DNA of 32,756 bases from Lachnospiraceae bacterium (GTDB taxonomy: Bacteria; Bacillota; Clostridia; Lachnospirales; Lachnospiraceae). Below are positions 1 to 6,202 of the stretch, one piece after another. The notes beneath the pieces were generated by a model. That model worked only from the letters and a program-made list of their open reading frames with translations. It had not been told where the DNA came from and did no database searches. Each line of letters begins with the position of its first letter. Position 1 is the first letter of the stretch. The stretch lies in assembly GCA_017619975.1 (NCBI GenBank), contig JAFZRH010000076.1:1-32756 (forward strand), in the 5' to 3' direction. The translations under genes and the position numbers were made by a program.

Positions 1-1
1 C

Positions 2-316
2 GGCGTGATCATCCAGGTGGATGGAGACAGGGGGGATTTGGAGATCCTCTTTGTCTCTCCCCGTGTTCACAGCAAGGGCATCGGGTATGCGGCATGGTGC
101 GCTGTAGAGCAGCTCCACCCGGAGGTCACCGTCTGGGAGACCGTCACGCCGTATTTTGAGAAGCGGAATATCCATTTCTATGTGAACCGCTGCGGCTTTC
201 ATATCGTGGAATTCTATAACAGCCATCATCCGGATCCAAACGATCCTGACGCGGCAGAGCAGATGGACGAGCAGTTTCCGGAGGGAATGTTCCGGTTTGA
301 AAAAAGAATGAAATAG
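2..316 (+). CDS. GNAT-family N-acetyltransferase, C-terminal part
   Basis: The reading frame is open to the left edge of the window, so this is the C-terminal part of a gene whose start lies outside; a GTG at position 5 is probably internal. The segment RVHSKGIGYAAW fits motif A of GNAT acetyltransferases, the acetyl-CoA pyrophosphate-binding loop (R/Q-x-x-G-x-G/A). The later YFEKRNIHFYVNRCGFHIVEFY fits the motif B region, where the family typically has a residue stretch ending in GF. GNAT enzymes transfer an acetyl group from acetyl-CoA to an amine; the substrate cannot be told from this fragment. A 103-base stretch of this gene recurs, decayed, at 1348-1450. The family call is fairly safe, the specificity unknown. 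Confidence 0.75.
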   Translation, partial: GVIIQVDGDRGDLEILFVSPRVHSKGIGYAAWCAVEQLHPEVTVWETVTPYFEKRNIHFYVNRCGFHIVEFYNSHHPDPNDPDAAEQMDEQFPEGMFRFEKRMK

Positions 317-380
317 ACAACTCGGTATTTGCTGAAGTACTCGATCAAACAAAACGAGAATCACATTAAAAGAGGAAAAA

Positions 381-1073
381 ATGTATAATCTGTTATCGGA
401 TAAATCCGTTATATTTTTCGATGTTGGCTATACAATTGATTACCCGGCTTCCGGAGACTGGGTGTTTACAAACCGATTTTATGAAATATCCGCAGACAAA
501 CTGAATCGATGCACTGCCGAACAGATCCGCGATGCAAGGGCGGCAGGGTTGGATTATCTGGAAAAGAACCACTTGATTCGTGATGAGGAGGAAGAAGCCG
601 ATCGGTTTTATCATTATTACAGTATCGTTTCCGAGACATTACAGCTGAATTTGAAAGAGGACGAGATCCTGGCAATAGCCAGAGATCGAACTTATAACAT
701 GGATAACTATGTTATCTACCCGGACGCCAGAAAGGTTATTCAAACACTCAGCAAGACACATCGTCTCGGAATCATATCAGATACGTGGCCGAGTATCGTA
801 AACCAGCTGCGCACATTGGACGTACTGCAATTCTTTTCTTTTGCTACATACAGTTTTTCATTAGGCGTTTTTAAACCGGACCGTCGAATGTATCTGGATG
901 CACTTGAGAAGTGCGGTCACGATGCTAAAGATACTGTTTTTATTGATGACAGCCCTCAAAATCTGGAAGGAGCGGCTGAACTGGGTATCACACCTATACT
1001 GATCGCAGCAAATCCGGCATCGGATGTACAGACTCCGTACATGAAGATTCGTTCTCTTTCGGAGTTGATCTGA
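381..1073 (+). CDS. HAD-superfamily hydrolase-like protein with altered motif I
   Basis: This 230-residue protein has the layout of a haloacid dehalogenase-like hydrolase with an alpha-helical cap. Motif I is FFDVGYT (nucleophile Asp14, then Gly16 where phosphatases carry the second, acid/base Asp). Motif II is Ser133 in IISDTW, motif III Lys165 in GVFKPD, and motif IV the acidic pair in VFIDDSP (about 189-190). With Gly at the +2 position it may be a weak or non-phosphatase member; HAD proteins with a 'DxGxT' motif I are known but often uncharacterised. The start is supported by an AGAGGAAAAA purine run just upstream. Base composition is more AT-rich than that of the genes from 4979 on. The family is secure; substrate unknown. 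Confidence 0.8.
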   Translation: MYNLLSDKSVIFFDVGYTIDYPASGDWVFTNRFYEISADKLNRCTAEQIRDARAAGLDYLEKNHLIRDEEEEADRFYHYYSIVSETLQLNLKEDEILAIARDRTYNMDNYVIYPDARKVIQTLSKTHRLGIISDTWPSIVNQLRTLDVLQFFSFATYSFSLGVFKPDRRMYLDALEKCGHDAKDTVFIDDSPQNLEGAAELGITPILIAANPASDVQTPYMKIRSLSELI

Positions 1074-1103
1074 GATTTCGACAAATTCCAGTTTGTCGGA
1101 ATC
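1074..1103 (+). terminator. Stem-loop directly after the HAD gene; weak terminator candidate
   Basis: A 12-bp stem (GATTTCGACAAA with TTTGTCGGAATC, one G-T wobble) closes a 6-base loop and starts at the first base after the stop codon. There is no run of T after it, so factor-independent termination is doubtful; it may instead protect the 3' end of the transcript. A smaller hairpin (GACTAT/ATAGTC) follows at about 1118-1133. Confidence 0.3.
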
Positions 1104-1332
1104 AAATAACTGAATAAGACTATTTACATAGTCGGAGTATTGTACCTCTGAAAGACGGCGAATCCGACGGCGGAGCTTCGTATGCTGCGGGAGTTATACC
1201 GTGATAAACAGAAAGGAATCGACACGATGAAACGGAAGCGCTTTTAGGAAGTCTTCAACATGAACTGATTCGGGAACGCGATCACGGCAGGGCAATAAGC
1301 CGGCGATCAACATACTTCCAGGAGGGACGACG
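1104..1332. other. Gene-poor stretch with no supported gene
   Basis: No convincing gene was found here. A 21-codon open frame (1182-1247) and a frame encoding the segment EALLGSLQHELIRERD (about 1230-1280) can be read but lack a clear start and a recognised family. They may be remains of a decayed gene, since the adjoining 1333-1453 stretch is clearly a gene remnant. Confidence 0.4.
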
Positions 1333-1453
1333 ATGAAGCTGGAAACGCCGTGTTCATAGCAAGGGCATCGGTTATGCGGCCTGGTGTGCTGTAGAGCAGC
1401 TGCATCCGGAGGTGAGCGTTTGGGAGACCGTCACTCCCTATTTTGAGAAGTGA
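1333..1453 (+). pseudogene. Decayed, internally deleted copy of the GNAT acetyltransferase gene
   Basis: Positions 1348-1450 align without gaps to 61-163 of the intact GNAT gene, with 92 of 103 bases identical by hand count, covering VHSKGIGYAAW through PYFEK. The copy then meets a TGA stop at 1451. Upstream, a good ribosome binding site (AGGAGG at 1319-1324) precedes ATG 1333, but that frame (MKLETPCS then stop) is not the GNAT frame. An internal deletion seems to have joined an original start to the middle of the gene out of frame. Most of the differences are silent or at third positions, suggesting the copy diverged under selection as a functional gene before it was broken. Confidence 0.7.
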
Positions 1454-1486
1454 GAACCACCCCTTTATTATTCTTTGTTTTTAGTT

Positions 1487-2926
1487 CTATCGATTCTTCC
1501 TGATCAGCGCTTTGTAATAATCCACCGCGCCGGGCAGGCTGACAGTCTCCATGTTTTCGTTGAGGCCGTGCATGCCCTTCATCTGCTCGGGACCGTAGAT
1601 GACCGGTGCGAAGCGGATGCAGGCGGGGCAGATCTCCTCGAAATAGCGGGCGTCGGTGCCGCCGGTCATGATGTACGGCACAATGGGCAGGCCCGGGAAG
1701 ATCTCGCGGACGGTCTCCTCGACCAGTTTGAAGGCGTCGCTTTCCGTATCGATGGGCTCGCAGGCGCTGTAGGCGTCCTGGATCTGGACTTCGAGATCGT
1801 ATTTGGCGGCCAGCCGGCGAATGATCTCATTGCTTTCTTCCATGTCCTGATGCGGGATGTAGCGCAGGTTCAGGTTTAAGGTCGCTTCCTGCGGCAGCAC
1901 GTTGCAGCCGTCGGAGCCGCTTTGCATGGTCGGGGCGATGGTGGTGCGCATGAGCGCGCCGGCCTGCGGCGAAAGCACGGGTAGGAGCTTCGTTAAGAGC
2001 GGTTTGAACAGCCAGAGATTCCCGAAGAGCAGGCGGTAGTGGAAGGGCCCGTAAGCGCTCAGGGTGCTGAGCATGGTCCTTAGCTGCGGGCTGAACTCGC
2101 TTTTCATCGGATAGTGCTTTTCGATGTCGCAGACGAATTTCGAGAGCCGCGCGATGGGCGAGTTTTTGGGCGGGTAGGAGGAGTGGCCGCCGTTCGATTT
2201 CGCCTTGATCAGCAGGTTCCCCTGTCCTTTTTCCAGGATCCCGACCATGGCGAAGTTGCCGGGGATGCCGGCCATGGGCTCTGTCACGATGGTGCCGCCC
2301 TCGTCGTTCGCCAGGAAGGGCTTAACGCCGCGCCGCTTCATTTCTTCGACCAGCTTCGGGCAGCCTTCTCCGCCGATCTCCTCGGTGTTGGAGGAGCTGA
2401 TATAGACGTCCTGCTCCGGGACGAAGCCGTCCGCGAGCAGTTCTTCGATGGACTGGAAAATGGCCATGAGCGGGGATTTATCGTCTGCGGAGCCGCGGCC
2501 CCAGACTTTGCCGCCTTCGATGTCGCCGGAAAAGTGGCCGTGCGTCCATTCGCCTTCGGCGGGGACTACGTCCTGATGCGCCATGAGGACGATGGGCTTA
2601 TCGGACTTTTTGCCCGGCCAGCGGTAGAGGAGGCTTCCGTCGATCTCGGTCTTTTCCAGCTTATGATGCACGAGCGGGAAGAGCTCTGCCAGGACTTTGT
2701 GGAAGCCCAAAAACTTTTCGCGCTGGATCTGCCCTTTGTAGGAGACGGTCTCGACCTGCACCATTTTCGAGAGCTTTTCCGCGTAGAGCTTTTCCCGCTC
2801 CGGATCGGCTTTCGGCTGCCAGGCGGAGATCTTCGGCTTCGTGAGCAGGGTCCGGATGACGGCGATCAGAATCAGGAGGAGCAGCAGGCCGATCAGGCCG
2901 AGCACAACATACAAAGCTATTTTCAT
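1487..2926 (-). CDS. Membrane-anchored M20-family metallopeptidase (Cps1/PM20D1-like)
   Basis: This protein of 479 residues is a zinc-dependent exo- or dipeptidase of family M20. It has one N-terminal membrane segment (about residues 4-27), then the catalytic and dimerisation domains. The metal-site motifs are complete: His117 in MAHQDVVPA, Asp148 in GRGSADDKS, Glu182-Glu183 in NTEEIGGEG, Asp208 in ANDEGG and His453 near the C-terminus in GMHGLNEN. The single anchor plus M20 catalytic core resembles the yeast carboxypeptidase S and PM20D1 group. The start at 2926 was chosen over an open frame reaching 3037 because AAGGAG lies 8 bases before ATG 2926 and the upstream extension would run through repeat sequence. 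It follows two membrane proteins on the same strand, after a 349-base gap holding structured repeats. A role in cleaving peptides or N-acyl amino acids at the membrane is inferred. Confidence 0.9.
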   Translation of the reverse strand: MKIALYVVLGLIGLLLLLILIAVIRTLLTKPKISAWQPKADPEREKLYAEKLSKMVQVETVSYKGQIQREKFLGFHKVLAELFPLVHHKLEKTEIDGSLLYRWPGKKSDKPIVLMAHQDVVPAEGEWTHGHFSGDIEGGKVWGRGSADDKSPLMAIFQSIEELLADGFVPEQDVYISSSNTEEIGGEGCPKLVEEMKRRGVKPFLANDEGGTIVTEPMAGIPGNFAMVGILEKGQGNLLIKAKSNGGHSSYPPKNSPIARLSKFVCDIEKHYPMKSEFSPQLRTMLSTLSAYGPFHYRLLFGNLWLFKPLLTKLLPVLSPQAGALMRTTIAPTMQSGSDGCNVLPQEATLNLNLRYIPHQDMEESNEIIRRLAAKYDLEVQIQDAYSACEPIDTESDAFKLVEETVREIFPGLPIVPYIMTGGTDARYFEEICPACIRFAPVIYGPEQMKGMHGLNENMETVSLPGAVDYYKALIRKNR

Positions 2927-2979
2927 GAAGAACTCCTTTCTTACCCTCTCCGATGTAAGTCGGGGGTGACTTTTCTCCC

Positions 2980-3092
2980 GCCTCGCTGCCACGACACGAA
3001 CTTTTCTCAGCCCGTTCGACGACCTCCCAGAATGCAAGAATAGTCAGGTCGTCTCAATGGGCTTCGAAAAGTTGTGCTCGGGCGCGCTCGGC
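2980..3092 (-). promoter_or_regulatory. Candidate structured 5' leader element, copy 1 (upstream of M20 peptidase gene)
   Basis: Read on the minus strand, this 113-nt element begins GCCGAGCGCGCCCGA and ends GGCAGCGAGGC, both identical to the element at 17027-17140. Between them lies a nested hairpin. Stem 1 pairs AACTTTTC (2999-3006) with GAAAAGTT (3066-3073), and stem 2 pairs AGCCC (3009-3013) with GGGCT (3059-3063). Stem 3 pairs GACGACCT (3018-3025) with AGGTCGTC (3046-3053) and closes a 20-base loop. A GA step faces TC-GA on both sides between stems 1 and 2. It ends 53 bases before the start codon of the M20 gene. A transcribed leader or regulatory RNA is inferred; a mobile palindrome is the alternative. 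Confidence 0.5.
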
Positions 3093-3130
3093 GGCAGAAC
3101 TGTCCGACACAGACAGCATCCGCTCCGCGC

Positions 3131-3189
3131 CCGGACGAAAACTTTCTCGGGACTGGTGCTTCGCAATGTCCCTCGAAAGTATTGTCCGG
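3131..3189 (-). repeat. Nested hairpin related in design to the leader element
   Basis: Three stacked stems are visible. CCGGAC (3131-3136) pairs with GTCCGG (3184-3189), ACTTTC (3141-3146) with GAAAGT (3175-3180), and GGGAC (3149-3153) with GTCCC (3168-3172), around a 14-base loop. As in the neighbouring 2980-3092 element, the middle and inner stems are separated by a two-base GA step on both strands (minus-strand reading). The minus-strand run ACTTTCGAGGGACATTG also resembles AACTTTTCGAAGCCCATTG of that element. It looks like a shorter relative placed in tandem. GC-rich flanks (CGCG on both sides) can extend the stem. Confidence 0.5.
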
Positions 3190-3203
3190 CTCGCGTCGCT
3201 CTC

Positions 3204-3263
3204 GCCTTCCCCCGGACGCGGGGGAAGGTGGCACGGCGAACCCGTGACGGATGAGGGCGGCAA
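3204..3263 (-). repeat. Two-hairpin dispersed repeat, copy A
   Basis: On the minus strand this reads GCCGCCCTCATCCGTCACGG, then CCGTGCCACCTTCCCCC and GGGGGAAGGC. It contains a short hairpin (CACGG/CCGTG) followed by a 9-bp hairpin (CCTTCCCCC/GGGGGAAGG). Copies B (29166-29225) and C (31858-31920) share the same order of blocks. It lies in the gap between the 240-residue membrane protein gene and the M20 peptidase gene, in the sense orientation of both. Confidence 0.75.
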
Positions 3264-3275
3264 GTCAGCATCCGC

Positions 3276-3998
3276 TCAGCGGCCTTTCTTAAAGTACCAG
3301 TAGGCGAGCCCGATGGCGATGGCGCCGCCGGGGATGATCATCATGCTGACGGAGGAGATCAGGCCCGGTACGAAGATGAAGAGCAGAGACATGACCGCGA
3401 GCGGCCAGACGGCGATCTTCATGTTTCCGCGGAAGTACTTGTAGGCCATGGCGCCGAAAAGTGCGGGGACGACGCAGTCAAAGGCGGGCTGCAGAGCCGG
3501 CGACTGGAGCAGGGGCTGCAGCGGGATGAGCAGCATGACGCCGACGGCCAGCACCACGATCGTGACCAGTGAGCTGGTGGCGATGGAAAGCGTGGAGATG
3601 ATCTCGTTTTCCGTGGTGCCGCTCTTGGCGCCGACGATATCCTTTGCCGTCATGGCGCAGGGGACTTTCATGTTGATCAGGTTGCCGGTGATGAAGGCCA
3701 GGTAGCTGCCGCCTGCACCGAGCATGGGCACGTAAATGAGATATTCCGCGATGCAGCTGATGAGATAGACGAGGCCGACGCCCAGGAAGGCTTTCCCGGC
3801 GGCGGACAGATCCGGCAGGGCACCGAGCAGACTCCCCATCAGGAAGGGGGCGCCGAGCAGCATGATCAGGACCAGGATGCTGAAGAGCCGGCCCAGCGCA
3901 TGCGTGGAACGCATGTATTTTTCATAGAGGGCCTGCTTTTCCTCATCACTTAAAACGGAGCTTTCGGGATTCGGATTGGGGTTCATGTTCTTATCCAT
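3276..3998 (-). CDS. Multi-pass membrane protein, probable partner of the DUF5058-like protein
   Basis: The 240-residue product has a hydrophilic N-terminus rich in Asn-Pro and about six hydrophobic segments (roughly residues 38-60, 70-95, 95-112, 140-165, 175-190 and 196-232). The stretch SGTTENEIISTLSIATSSL between membrane segments looks like a conserved polar motif that could line a transport path. I do not recognise a named family. An AAGGAGG site lies 8 bases before ATG 3998, and its first bases overlap the stop codon of the upstream gene (4011), so the two are translationally coupled. Together with that gene and the M20 peptidase downstream, a two-subunit permease for peptides or amino acid derivatives is a reasonable but unproven guess. 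Confidence 0.7.
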   Translation of the reverse strand: MDKNMNPNPNPESSVLSDEEKQALYEKYMRSTHALGRLFSILVLIMLLGAPFLMGSLLGALPDLSAAGKAFLGVGLVYLISCIAEYLIYVPMLGAGGSYLAFITGNLINMKVPCAMTAKDIVGAKSGTTENEIISTLSIATSSLVTIVVLAVGVMLLIPLQPLLQSPALQPAFDCVVPALFGAMAYKYFRGNMKIAVWPLAVMSLLFIFVPGLISSVSMMIIPGGAIAIGLAYWYFKKGR

Positions 3999-4010
3999 CG
4001 GGCGGCCTCC

Positions 4011-4790
4011 TTACAGGATCTTTCCTAAGAAGATGGCGGCGGTCATGGCGATCAGCATGCTGCCGGCTACGGAGAAGGAGTCGATCCATTCGGCTTTATG
4101 GCGCTCCTTCAGGAAGATAAAGACGGCCATGGCCAGCGCGCCGACGACGGCGACGCAGAGCGGCAGCAGTGAGCCGGTGAAGGAAAGGACGCCGCCTTCT
4201 CCGCCGGAGACGAAGCTTCCGATATAGCTTCCGATGTAGGTCGAGACCAGTCCGATGAACATGGCGGTCATGGCCTGGTCGCCGAAGGCCATCAGCCCGG
4301 AGCCCTTGCCGCCGCCTTCTTTTTTCGGCTTCGGCGCATTCAGCTTTTTCGAGTAGGCCTTGCAGCTGATGGTGCAGAAGACCATGCCCCACATGATGCA
4401 GAAGCTCATCAGGAGCGCGATGGTGGAGAAGGCCTGGGCCGTCATGCCGCTGGCAGACAGACCCTCCAGCCCGACGGATCTCGCGGCTACGTCCGCGACC
4501 TGCGTCTCATAGTGCAGGGCGCCGATGACGGAGAGCCGCAGCCACGGCCAGGGTGTGCCGAGCGAGCCGGAAAGGGCGATGACGCCCAAAAGGATGCCGA
4601 CGCTGGGCAGCACGGCAAAGGTCGCGCTGGCGATGATGGTGCGCTTCATCTTGGTGACGTCCATGCCGATGGCCTTGCCGGCGCGGTAGGCGCGGACAGC
4701 GAAAATGACGCAGATCACGGCGACGAACGCGATGATGCCGCCGCAGATCAGATAAAAGACGGGGCTGTTCAAGCGGGAAAGTACAGACAT
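4011..4790 (-). CDS. DUF5058-like multi-pass membrane protein
   Basis: The 259-residue protein has an N-terminal membrane segment (about 12-33), a cytoplasmic basic stretch, then further hydrophobic segments near 50-75, 115-140, 175-195, 200-225 and 235-257. The run SLGTPWPWLRLSVIGALHYE is what I recall as typical of the DUF5058 family; this is from memory, not a search. A lysine-rich loop (KKLNAPKPKKEGGGKG) lies mid-protein. I chose ATG 4790 over an ATG 21 bases earlier because AAGGAGG sits 7 bases before it and is itself read as codons in the longer form. It is the first gene of a minus-strand unit that goes on to a second membrane protein and an M20 peptidase, divergent from the GAF-ABC gene. 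A transport role is inferred. Confidence 0.7.
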   Translation of the reverse strand: MSVLSRLNSPVFYLICGGIIAFVAVICVIFAVRAYRAGKAIGMDVTKMKRTIIASATFAVLPSVGILLGVIALSGSLGTPWPWLRLSVIGALHYETQVADVAARSVGLEGLSASGMTAQAFSTIALLMSFCIMWGMVFCTISCKAYSKKLNAPKPKKEGGGKGSGLMAFGDQAMTAMFIGLVSTYIGSYIGSFVSGGEGGVLSFTGSLLPLCVAVVGALAMAVFIFLKERHKAEWIDSFSVAGSMLIAMTAAIFLGKIL

Positions 4791-4903
4791 AAGGGCCTCC
4801 TTCCGAAGCATGCTGCTTCCTTATAAAAATAAGGCCAAAACCGGAAAAATGCAAGAAGAACAGCCGAAAAAGAGGGAGAAATCGAGAAGATCGGGCGGAT
4901 ATC

Positions 4904-4932
4904 TTGAAATAATACCCCGGATATGGTACATT
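4904..4932 (+). promoter_or_regulatory. Probable sigma-A-type promoter for the GAF-ABC operon
   Basis: TTGAAA (4904-4909), a 17-base spacer and TACATT (4927-4932), with an extended TGG just before the -10 box. It lies 46 bases before ATG 4979 in the gap between divergent genes. A second, overlapping TATAAC lies at 4932-4937. Confidence 0.5.
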
Positions 4933-4978
4933 ATAACAGACTATACGGGCTGATAGGTTTTCCCCAAAAGGAGATGTC

Positions 4979-6178
4979 ATGAATCAAAATGCCTCGGTAC
5001 TGATATGGGAGATCGCCAAAAAACTGCAGCAGGAAACGTCTTTCGGAAAGATGCTTTCCGATGTTTTGTTGTACCTGGCCAGATCGATGGGCTGCGAAGA
5101 AGCGACGCTCTGGCTTCTGAATGTCAAAGACTCCCGGCTTTACGTGGTCGCCAGCGTGGGAAAACAGGATCTGACCGGAGCTTCTCTGGATCTGGACCGG
5201 GGCATCCCCGGAGCCGTGACCCGCAGCGCAAAAACGGAGCTGATCTCCGACTGCGCGACAGATCCGCGCTTTAAACAGGTCAAGGGAGAAACGCCCCGGA
5301 ACCTGCTCAGCCTTCCCCTGAAAACAGCTTATGACTGTCTGGGCTGCCTGCAGCTGACGGACCGCCGGACTTCGGATTTCACACGCGAAGACGTTGACAT
5401 CTGTGCCCTGGCAGCTTCCCTGATCGCGATCGCGCTGGAAGAGCGGGGCGTGCTTCTTACGCCGCCGGCTTCCCGGAAGGTGCTGACGGCGCTCCGGGAT
5501 CTTTCCTGCCGCGGCGCGGCGGATGATGCGCCTCTGAAGCAGCTCAGTCTGAACATCTACGAAGAGGAGATCCTCGCGATCGTGGGAGAATCCGGCTGCG
5601 GCAGCCGGACCCTGATGCGGCTCCTGCACCTGACTTCCGATCTTTCGGACGTTCGGGAAGGCCGTTTTCTGGCGGCCGGACGCGATATGCTGAACGCCGG
5701 AGAAGGGGAGATCGACGATTATCACCGCGGTTTTGCGGCGTATATTTATCCGGATTGTCCGCTGATCCCGACAATGAATGTGAAAGCCAACATCGAGCTG
5801 GCGGTCAGACAGGCGCTGGATCCGCTGACTGCCGAAGAAGCGCTCTTTTTGACCGGCCTTCAGGAAACGGCCAAATGGATGCCGGAAAAGCTGAGCCTGA
5901 AGCAGAAACAGCTCGTCGGAGTCGCCCGTGCGCTGGCAAAGAAGCCGGATCTGATTCTGGCGGAGGAGCCCGGATTTTATCTGGGAGCCGGGGAAGCGAA
6001 GGAAGTGCTGGCAGCGCTCTTGTCCGGCGCGAAAAAGCTGGGGGCGACGCTGGTCATTGCAACGCATAACCCGGAGATCGCCTTGCTGGCCGACCGCGTC
6101 CTGACCCTGCGGGAAGGCAGGATCTTTAGGACGTTCCTGAACAATCATCCGAAAACACCGGCCGAGCTGGTCTGGTAG
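4979..6178 (+). CDS. GAF domain fused to a degenerate ABC transporter ATPase
   Basis: This is a 399-residue protein. Residues about 8-155 form a GAF-type sensory domain (LARSMGCEEATLWLL, GIPGAV, ISDCATDPRF, SLPLKT...LGCLQL). Residues about 165-390 follow the LolD/MacB-type ABC ATPase fold, but the catalytic motifs are eroded. Walker A reads GESGCGSRT (203-211), with Ser in place of the invariant Lys; the Q-loop Gln is absent (YIYPDCPLIP, about 255-264). The signature is LSLKQ (305-309) instead of LSGGQ, and Walker B is DLILAEEP with Glu for Asp. The switch His (363, IATHNPE) is kept. GAF domains bind small ligands or sense redox state. It precedes an FtsX-like permease by 24 bases, so the pair most likely forms a membrane complex in which this subunit controls rather than powers the permease. 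The start has AAAGGAG upstream. Confidence 0.85.
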   Translation: MNQNASVLIWEIAKKLQQETSFGKMLSDVLLYLARSMGCEEATLWLLNVKDSRLYVVASVGKQDLTGASLDLDRGIPGAVTRSAKTELISDCATDPRFKQVKGETPRNLLSLPLKTAYDCLGCLQLTDRRTSDFTREDVDICALAASLIAIALEERGVLLTPPASRKVLTALRDLSCRGAADDAPLKQLSLNIYEEEILAIVGESGCGSRTLMRLLHLTSDLSDVREGRFLAAGRDMLNAGEGEIDDYHRGFAAYIYPDCPLIPTMNVKANIELAVRQALDPLTAEEALFLTGLQETAKWMPEKLSLKQKQLVGVARALAKKPDLILAEEPGFYLGAGEAKEVLAALLSGAKKLGATLVIATHNPEIALLADRVLTLREGRIFRTFLNNHPKTPAELVW

Positions 6179-6202
6179 CCGAATACAGAAAAAGGAGCGG
6201 CA

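Noticed and set aside
2927-3037. N-terminal extension of the M20 peptidase to an ATG at 3037
   Set aside because: It would translate the structured element, while a strong ribosome binding site and a membrane anchor begin at 2926.
2114-3043. Long open frame on the plus strand (309 codons) opposite the M20 peptidase
   Set aside because: It is the antisense shadow of a well-supported M20 gene; the protein is unlike any family and rich in residues produced by GC-rich antisense codons.
3057-3254. Short open frames in the 2927-3275 gap on both strands
   Set aside because: They are translations of palindromic repeats, start in hairpins and have no plausible ribosome binding site or family.
4931-6148. 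405-codon minus-strand frame opposite the GAF-ABC gene
   Set aside because: Shadow frame: no ribosome binding site, low-complexity Arg/Gln/Phe composition, while the plus strand encodes recognisable domains.
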